Positions 7,228-10,116 of a stretch of DNA of 10,116 nucleotides are shown in pieces. Position numbers and translations under genes: made by a program. The first letter of the stretch is position 1. Every line of letters begins with the position of its first letter. The stretch lies in NCBI GenBank assembly GCA_019422105.1, contig JAHZDZ010000025.1, forward strand, positions 1 through 10,116, given 5' to 3'. Under the pieces are notes generated by a model that saw nothing but the letters and a program-made list of their open reading frames with translations, ran no database searches and was not told the origin of the DNA. This stretch comes from Bacillota bacterium. Lineage in GTDB: Bacteria; Bacillota; Clostridia; Lachnospirales; Anaerotignaceae.

Positions 7228-7932
7228 ATGAAAAGAAAAATTATTAAAATAGAGCAGGAAAAATGCAACGGCTGCGGCCTTTGCATCAAGGCGTGCCATG
7301 AGGGAGCCATAGGCATGGAAAACGGCAGGGCCGTGCTTCTGCGGGATGATTACTGTGACGGGCTGGGGGATTGCCTTCCTCAATGTCCTACAGGCGCCAT
7401 TTCCTTTGAGGAGAGGGAGGCACTGGCCTACGATGAAAAGGCAGTGACGGAGAACAGGAGAGAAAAGGAGCGGAAACTTGGATGCGGCTGTCCGGGAAGT
7501 GCCGCCAGAGCCATAGAGAGAAAAGAGGACACCCGCCAAAAAAAGAGGGAGGAGATGGAAAGCGTTTCCAGACTGCGTCAGTGGCCGGTGCAGATAAAGC
7601 TTGCTCCGGTTAACGCCCCCTATTTCCATAATGCAAGCCTTTTGATTGCGGCTGATTGTACGGCCTATGCCTACGGAGACTTTCATGAGGATTTTATCAA
7701 AAATAAAATAACATTGATTGGCTGTCCAAAGCTTGACGAGGGAAATTACGCAAAGAAGCTTGCGGAAATAATTAAAAATAACGATATCAAAAGTGTGACC
7801 GTGGTAAAAATGGAGGTACCCTGCTGCAAAGGTATTGAGAATGCGGTGAGGGAGGCGTTAATTGCCGGCGGCAAAATGATTCCCTGGTCAGTCCATACGA
7901 TTTCAACTGACGGACGGCTTCTGGAGCAGTAA
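7228..7932 (+). CDS. 4Fe-4S dicluster ferredoxin-like protein with conserved cysteine-rich C-terminal domain
   Basis: A 234-residue cytoplasmic protein. Residues 1-60 are a bacterial ferredoxin-type domain: C13, C16, C19 and C23 bind a first [4Fe-4S] cluster. The second motif, CDGLGDCLPQCP, has C43, C49 and C53 with L46 where the second cysteine normally sits. From memory this CDGLG form is usual in this family, so it is probably not a mutation. CGCPGS follows at 86-91, then a charged linker. From about residue 112 comes the family-specific domain: SRLRQWPVQIKLAP, AADCTAYAYGDFHEDF, IGCPKLD and MEVPCCKG, with C144, C166, C199 and C200 as possible ligands for another cofactor. Such proteins are widespread in anaerobes and annotated only as 4Fe-4S binding protein; electron transfer is inferred and the partner is unknown. 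GGAGG at 7213-7217 supports the start. Confidence 0.88.
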   Translation: MKRKIIKIEQEKCNGCGLCIKACHEGAIGMENGRAVLLRDDYCDGLGDCLPQCPTGAISFEEREALAYDEKAVTENRREKERKLGCGCPGSAARAIERKEDTRQKKREEMESVSRLRQWPVQIKLAPVNAPYFHNASLLIAADCTAYAYGDFHEDFIKNKITLIGCPKLDEGNYAKKLAEIIKNNDIKSVTVVKMEVPCCKGIENAVREALIAGGKMIPWSVHTISTDGRLLEQ

Positions 7933-8048
7933 AGGCAAGCAGGACAGACAAAAGGATTGCTTTTTTCTGTGCCGTTTTTGAACAGATGCTGTCAGTAATC
8001 TAAATAAAAAAAGAGTCCGATTGGGCAGTGAACGCCATATCAAAGCAT

Positions 8049-8078
8049 AAAAAAGAAAGCCTGATTTATCAAGCTTTC
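8049..8078 (-). terminator. Leftward-type terminator hairpin
   Basis: GAAAGC plus TGAT (8055-8065) pairs with ATCA plus GCTTTC (8068-8078), with one mismatch. A run of six A at 8049-8054 becomes a U-run when read on the minus strand, so the orientation is leftward. No minus-strand gene lies just upstream of it. A second hairpin, 8080-8085 with 8090-8095 (loop CAAA), is adjacent. Confidence 0.55.
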
Positions 8079-8142
8079 AGACTTTCAAAAAAGTCCTTTC
8101 CGTTTTTTGAGTTAATCGGATGTATAAAGAGATTCTTAAACA

Positions 8143-8600
8143 CTTTTCCCTTGGGAAAAGAGGCTGCGCCGCTTCCCTGTTTTGGTCGGTGATTTACCAT
8201 CGGTTTTCTGATAACAGCAGAAACAGTCAGTATTTTGCTGCGCAAAACCGCTTTCAGCGGCCGGATTTCTTTCCGGTACTACTTGAAGCTTCTTTTTTCC
8301 GCTGGGGCCTCCCGCAAATATCATTTGCGGGAAACCGTCAAACGGCAAAGTCCCAGCCGTCAGGAATTTCCCCTTTGGGGAAACGGCCTCTGGCCGCCAC
8401 ACTTCTCTTTGCGGTTCCCCGCTCACAAATTCCCAACGGGTACGGCTTGCTATGCTCCCGAACCCCAGTTTTTATAAGCAAAAATGGGGTTATTGACATT
8501 AACCCTGAACGTTGTTTAAACCCAATCGCCATATATAAAAAGGGGAACCGCAAGAACGTGTATTTATGCGGTTTCTATATCATCATAAGAGAAGTCCCTG
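8143..8600. other. Dense hairpin array, candidate structured RNA or repeat cluster
   Basis: No gene is convincing here, but perfect inverted repeats follow one another: 8143-8150/8153-8160 (loop TT); 8205-8210/8218-8223; 8233-8238/8242-8247 (loop TGC); 8248-8252/8256-8260 (TTC); 8261-8265/8272-8276; 8310-8319/8323-8332 (ATC); 8335-8338/8342-8345 (CAA); 8367-8373/8377-8383 (TTT); 8384-8388/8392-8396 (TCT); 8411-8414/8419-8422; and 8461-8473/8480-8491 (one bulge). The hairpins at 8233-8276 abut with no spacer, as do those at 8367-8396. A 12-bp long-range complement pairs 8409-8420 with 8542-8553. Frames crossing the region lack ribosome sites and recognisable motifs. The strand of any transcript is undecided. 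Confidence 0.6.
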
Positions 8601-8650
8601 ACGGGTTTGCGGACGGAGGTTCTATGAATTTAACTTTATTTGAAAGCTGA

Positions 8651-8675
8651 AAAAGCCTGTTTTAGCAGGCTTTTT
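8651..8675 (+). terminator. Bidirectional intrinsic terminator between the hairpin array and degV
   Basis: AAAAGCCTG (8651-8659) pairs with CAGGCTTTT (8666-8674), loop TTTTAG. A- and T-runs on the two sides allow termination in both directions. It can close a rightward transcript through the hairpin array and the leftward degV transcript. Confidence 0.85.
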
Positions 8676-8717
8676 TGTTACGCGGGTATTTTATTGAAAA
8701 GTTAAGTTGCCTTGATT

Positions 8718-8738
8718 TAAGCCGTTTGGAACGGCTTA
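8718..8738. repeat. Perfect triplet-loop hairpin downstream of degV
   Basis: TAAGCCGTT (8718-8726) and AACGGCTTA (8730-8738) form a 9-bp stem with loop TGG. It lacks a U-run, so it is not a clear terminator. It has the same design as the stems in the hairpin array. Confidence 0.7.
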
Positions 8739-8788
8739 TTGAAATAGCTTTTGTGCGAATAAAAAGTTACCCATCAAAATATATTGCT

Positions 8789-9670
8789 CTACTCTATTTC
8801 CGAATACTTTTTGATATAGCTGATGCCAATGGCAGTAGGCCCTGCGTGGGTTCCTATGGTTACCCCTATCTCACAGACCTGTCTCATAGCCTTGATCCCA
8901 TATTCCTCCTCTAAAACAGCCATGATTTCCTTTGGCTCTTCCTTTCTGACTGCGGAGAGAAGACAAACCAGATATTTATCCCTTTCGGCTGCAATTTCAT
9001 TTACTGTCATATCGATAATGGTTTTAATCGCTTTTTTATGTCCCCTTACCTTGGCAACAGGGGAGAGTTCTCCGTTTGACATGACGATTATAGGCTTGAT
9101 ATTGAGAAGGGAGCCAGCCAGAGCGCTGGCCTTGCCGATACGGCCGCCCTTTTGAAGATGTTCCAGAGAATCCACCGTGAAGTTGATTTTAGCGGTATAT
9201 TTCAGCTTCTCTATTTTTTCCAGCAAAGCGTCCATCGTGTAGCCTGCTTCCCGCATTAAAGCGGCTTGGTACACCACAAGCCCCTGTCCTGATGTGGCCT
9301 GCTTGGTATCGACAATCTCAATTCGCCTGTCGGGGTAATCCTCCAGAAGCATGTTTTTTGCATTGTTTGCGCTTTGAAAGGAGCCGCTGAATACGGAGGA
9401 GAGACACATGCAGATGATATCTTCGCCTTTTTTTAAATGCCTTTCAAAAATGTCAATATAGTCCTGTATGGGAGGAAGAGAGGTTTTTGGAAAAACACTG
9501 GAATCGGATATTGTCCGATAGAAGGTTTCATTGCTGATTTCGGCTTTCTCCCTGTAATATTTTACAGTGTCAAACGTAACATAATAGGGAACCAAATCTA
9601 TATCAAATTTTTGTAATATATCATCAGGCAGGTCGCAGGAGCTGTCGGAAATGATTTTGTAGTTTTGCAT
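8789..9670 (-). CDS. DegV family protein (FakB-like fatty-acid-binding)
   Basis: A 293-residue soluble protein of the DegV/EDD fold. Members called FakB hold a fatty acid that the kinase FakA phosphorylates for entry into phospholipid synthesis. Visible signatures are ISDSSCDLP at residues 7-15, TSLPP at 63-67 (usually TSQPS; the Thr/Ser hold the carboxylate) and SSVFSGSFQSA at 91-101 with S95. DTKQATSGQG, EHLQKGGRIG, LLNIKPII and the C-terminal THAGPTAIGISY are also present. Length is typical. The ATG at 9670 has AGGAGG eight bases upstream on the minus strand. The gene is monocistronic, with a TTGACA promoter and a roughly 160-base leader upstream and a terminator at 8651-8675. No fakA gene is near, so the partner is inferred and the lipid ligand is unknown. 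Confidence 0.93.
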   Translation of the reverse strand: MQNYKIISDSSCDLPDDILQKFDIDLVPYYVTFDTVKYYREKAEISNETFYRTISDSSVFPKTSLPPIQDYIDIFERHLKKGEDIICMCLSSVFSGSFQSANNAKNMLLEDYPDRRIEIVDTKQATSGQGLVVYQAALMREAGYTMDALLEKIEKLKYTAKINFTVDSLEHLQKGGRIGKASALAGSLLNIKPIIVMSNGELSPVAKVRGHKKAIKTIIDMTVNEIAAERDKYLVCLLSAVRKEEPKEIMAVLEEEYGIKAMRQVCEIGVTIGTHAGPTAIGISYIKKYSEIE

Positions 9671-9696
9671 TATTTTCCTCCTAAGTATTTTGTATT

Positions 9697-9797
9697 AACC
9701 GATGTCAGCAAGTCCCCGGGAGGTACTTACTAATGATGTCTGGGTTTGGGATACAGGCCCACACTGGACAATAAGGCATTATATAATGCCGTCGGTT
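9697..9797. other. Candidate structured leader RNA, multi-branched domain closed by a stem
   Basis: AACCGA at 9697-9702 and TCGGTT at 9792-9797 can close a roughly 100-base domain with three inner stems: 9710-9713/9725-9728 plus 9714-9715/9722-9723; 9737-9743/9764-9770 with an inner GGG/CCC (9748-9750/9758-9760); and the palindrome 9775-9790. On the plus strand the closing stem grows to 8 bp by one G-U and one G-C pair, and the second inner stem needs two G-U pairs. On the minus strand the first inner stem gains two pairs. A minus-strand promoter at 9839-9867 would make this the degV leader. I recognise no known riboswitch class in it. Confidence 0.4.
9775..9790. promoter_or_regulatory. Perfect 16-bp palindrome in the degV upstream region
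   Basis: GGCATTAT followed by its exact complement ATAATGCC, with no spacer. It contains TATAAT on both strands (9782-9787 plus, 9783-9778 minus). The minus copy sits 17 bases from TTTATA (9806-9801), so it could be a weak second degV promoter with an operator over its -10, or simply a stem of the folded leader. Confidence 0.45.
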
Positions 9798-9801
9798 CTG
9801 T

Positions 9802-9824
9802 ATAAATTTGCTTTACAAATTTAT
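9802..9824. repeat. Perfect AT-rich hairpin in the degV leader
   Basis: ATAAATTTG (9802-9810) pairs with CAAATTTAT (9816-9824), loop CTTTA. It lies between the predicted degV start of transcription and the folded domain. Confidence 0.7.
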
Positions 9825-9838
9825 GGATCGTCATGACC

Positions 9839-9867
9839 ATTTTATAATTTAATTGAACAACTGTCAA
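9839..9867 (-). promoter_or_regulatory. Promoter of degV
   Basis: On the minus strand: a consensus TTGACA (9867-9862), a 17-base spacer and TAAAAT (9844-9839). The start would be near 9832, giving a leader of about 160 bases that carries the hairpin at 9802-9824 and the folded domain 9697-9797. Confidence 0.7.
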
Positions 9868-9889
9868 CCACAGCACCGTTTTAAGGAGA

Positions 9890-9931
9890 TTCACCTTTTA
9901 TCTGTTATAGAGTATAACCTAATCATTATCA
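9890..9931 (+). promoter_or_regulatory. Candidate rightward promoter with overlapping Fur-like box
   Basis: TTCACC (9890-9895), 17 bases, TATAAC (9913-9918) is a moderate promoter. Over its expected start lies 9917-9931, which read on the minus strand is TGATAATGATTAGGT. It matches the Gram-positive Fur-type pattern TGATAATnATTATCA at 11 of 14 fixed positions. A perfect GTTATA/TATAAC inverted repeat with loop GAG (9904-9918) covers the -10. The regulated gene would be to the right, outside the window. Confidence 0.35.
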
Positions 9932-9980
9932 TTAAAAACAGAACGGCAGTCAGTTTTTGCTGTGTCCGATTTGTGTCTAT

Positions 9981-9988
9981 GGTATTAT
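9981..9988 (+). promoter_or_regulatory. Extended -10 promoter just before repeat R2
   Basis: TGGTATTAT (TG at 9980-9981, TATTAT at 9983-9988) is an extended -10 without a clear -35. It lies in a 15-base word (9970-9984) that also occurs upstream of bcp at 250-264. A transcript from here would start near 9995 and run straight through R2. Confidence 0.45.
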
Positions 9989-10013
9989 AACGATAAATTT
10001 CTAGGGAGATACT

Positions 10014-10116
10014 CATAAACCTGCGGTTTATTCGTACATTTGCTGCGCAAATAGTCTGAATCCGAAACAATCTCTTGCAAGCAAGCTTGCAGTATTGCTT
10101 CTGTGCAGCCTGCTTT
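10014..10116. repeat. Repeat R2, three-hairpin intergenic element (right copy)
   Basis: Same orientation as R1 and 94 of 103 positions identical. Its hairpins at 10015-10031, 10038-10052 and 10076-10091 are unchanged. It runs off the window end. Confidence 0.9.

Noticed and set aside
7354..7389. Loss of a cluster cysteine (L46) as a sign of decay in the 4Fe-4S protein
   Set aside because: The CDGLG form at this position is familiar in this protein family, and the rest of the gene is intact.
8120..8650. A 176-codon plus-strand frame across the hairpin array
   Set aside because: No ribosome site before its ATG, no recognisable motif, and its bases are dominated by perfect palindromes. Other frames through the region are equally open.
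9704..9800. tRNA, SRP RNA, T-box or SAM riboswitch in the degV upstream region
   Set aside because: No T-arm, SRP tetraloop-domain words, T-box sequence or SAM core was found on either strand.
1..10116. CRISPR array, insertion sequence or prophage
   Set aside because: The only long repeats are R1 and R2, 10 kb apart. There is no spaced repeat array, transposase, integrase or phage gene.

Overview
The window looks like chromosomal DNA of a low-to-mid GC anaerobic Bacillota, probably a clostridium of the Lachnospirales type. This is inferred from strong AGGAGG ribosome sites, extended -10 promoters, U-tailed intrinsic terminators, a secreted glycosyl-hydrolase-like protein with clostridial stalk repeats, a cobalamin nucleotide-loop operon, a two-cluster ferredoxin-like protein of anaerobes and a DegV protein. 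No gene fixes the species.

Layout, left to right. Positions 1-103 hold repeat R1, followed by an extended -10 promoter and a leader. Next is bcp (thiol peroxidase, 312-776) with a perfect terminator. A secreted GHL10/DUF187 protein with two stalk repeats (1014-2657) follows, also with its own terminator. A promoter at 2834-2863 then drives cobT-cobU-cobS-cobC (2902-5886), four genes joined by 4-bp start/stop overlaps and closed by a terminator. Together these enzymes do the late steps of cobalamin synthesis: they activate the lower ligand base (CobT), activate cobinamide (CobU), join the two (CobS) and remove the phosphate (CobC). No cobalamin riboswitch is visible upstream.

Convergent to the operon is a PhzF-family isomerase gene (5993-6799, minus strand) with a good promoter and overlapping inverted half-sites that look like an operator. 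After a gene-free stretch comes a 4Fe-4S protein (7228-7932). Positions 7933-8788 carry no convincing gene but hold a dense train of perfect short hairpins, several directly abutting, bounded by a leftward-type terminator and a bidirectional terminator. A DegV family lipid-binding protein gene (8789-9670, minus strand) follows, with a TTGACA/TAAAAT promoter and a leader that can fold into a closed multi-branched domain.

The right end (9868-10116) has a candidate iron-type operator, two candidate rightward promoters and repeat R2 (10014-10116), a direct copy of R1 at 94 of 103 positions.

The genes are ordinary. The unusual content is noncoding: the R1/R2 repeat family, the hairpin train, a striking recurrence of perfect stems with 3-nt loops in intergenic DNA, and the folded region upstream of degV.
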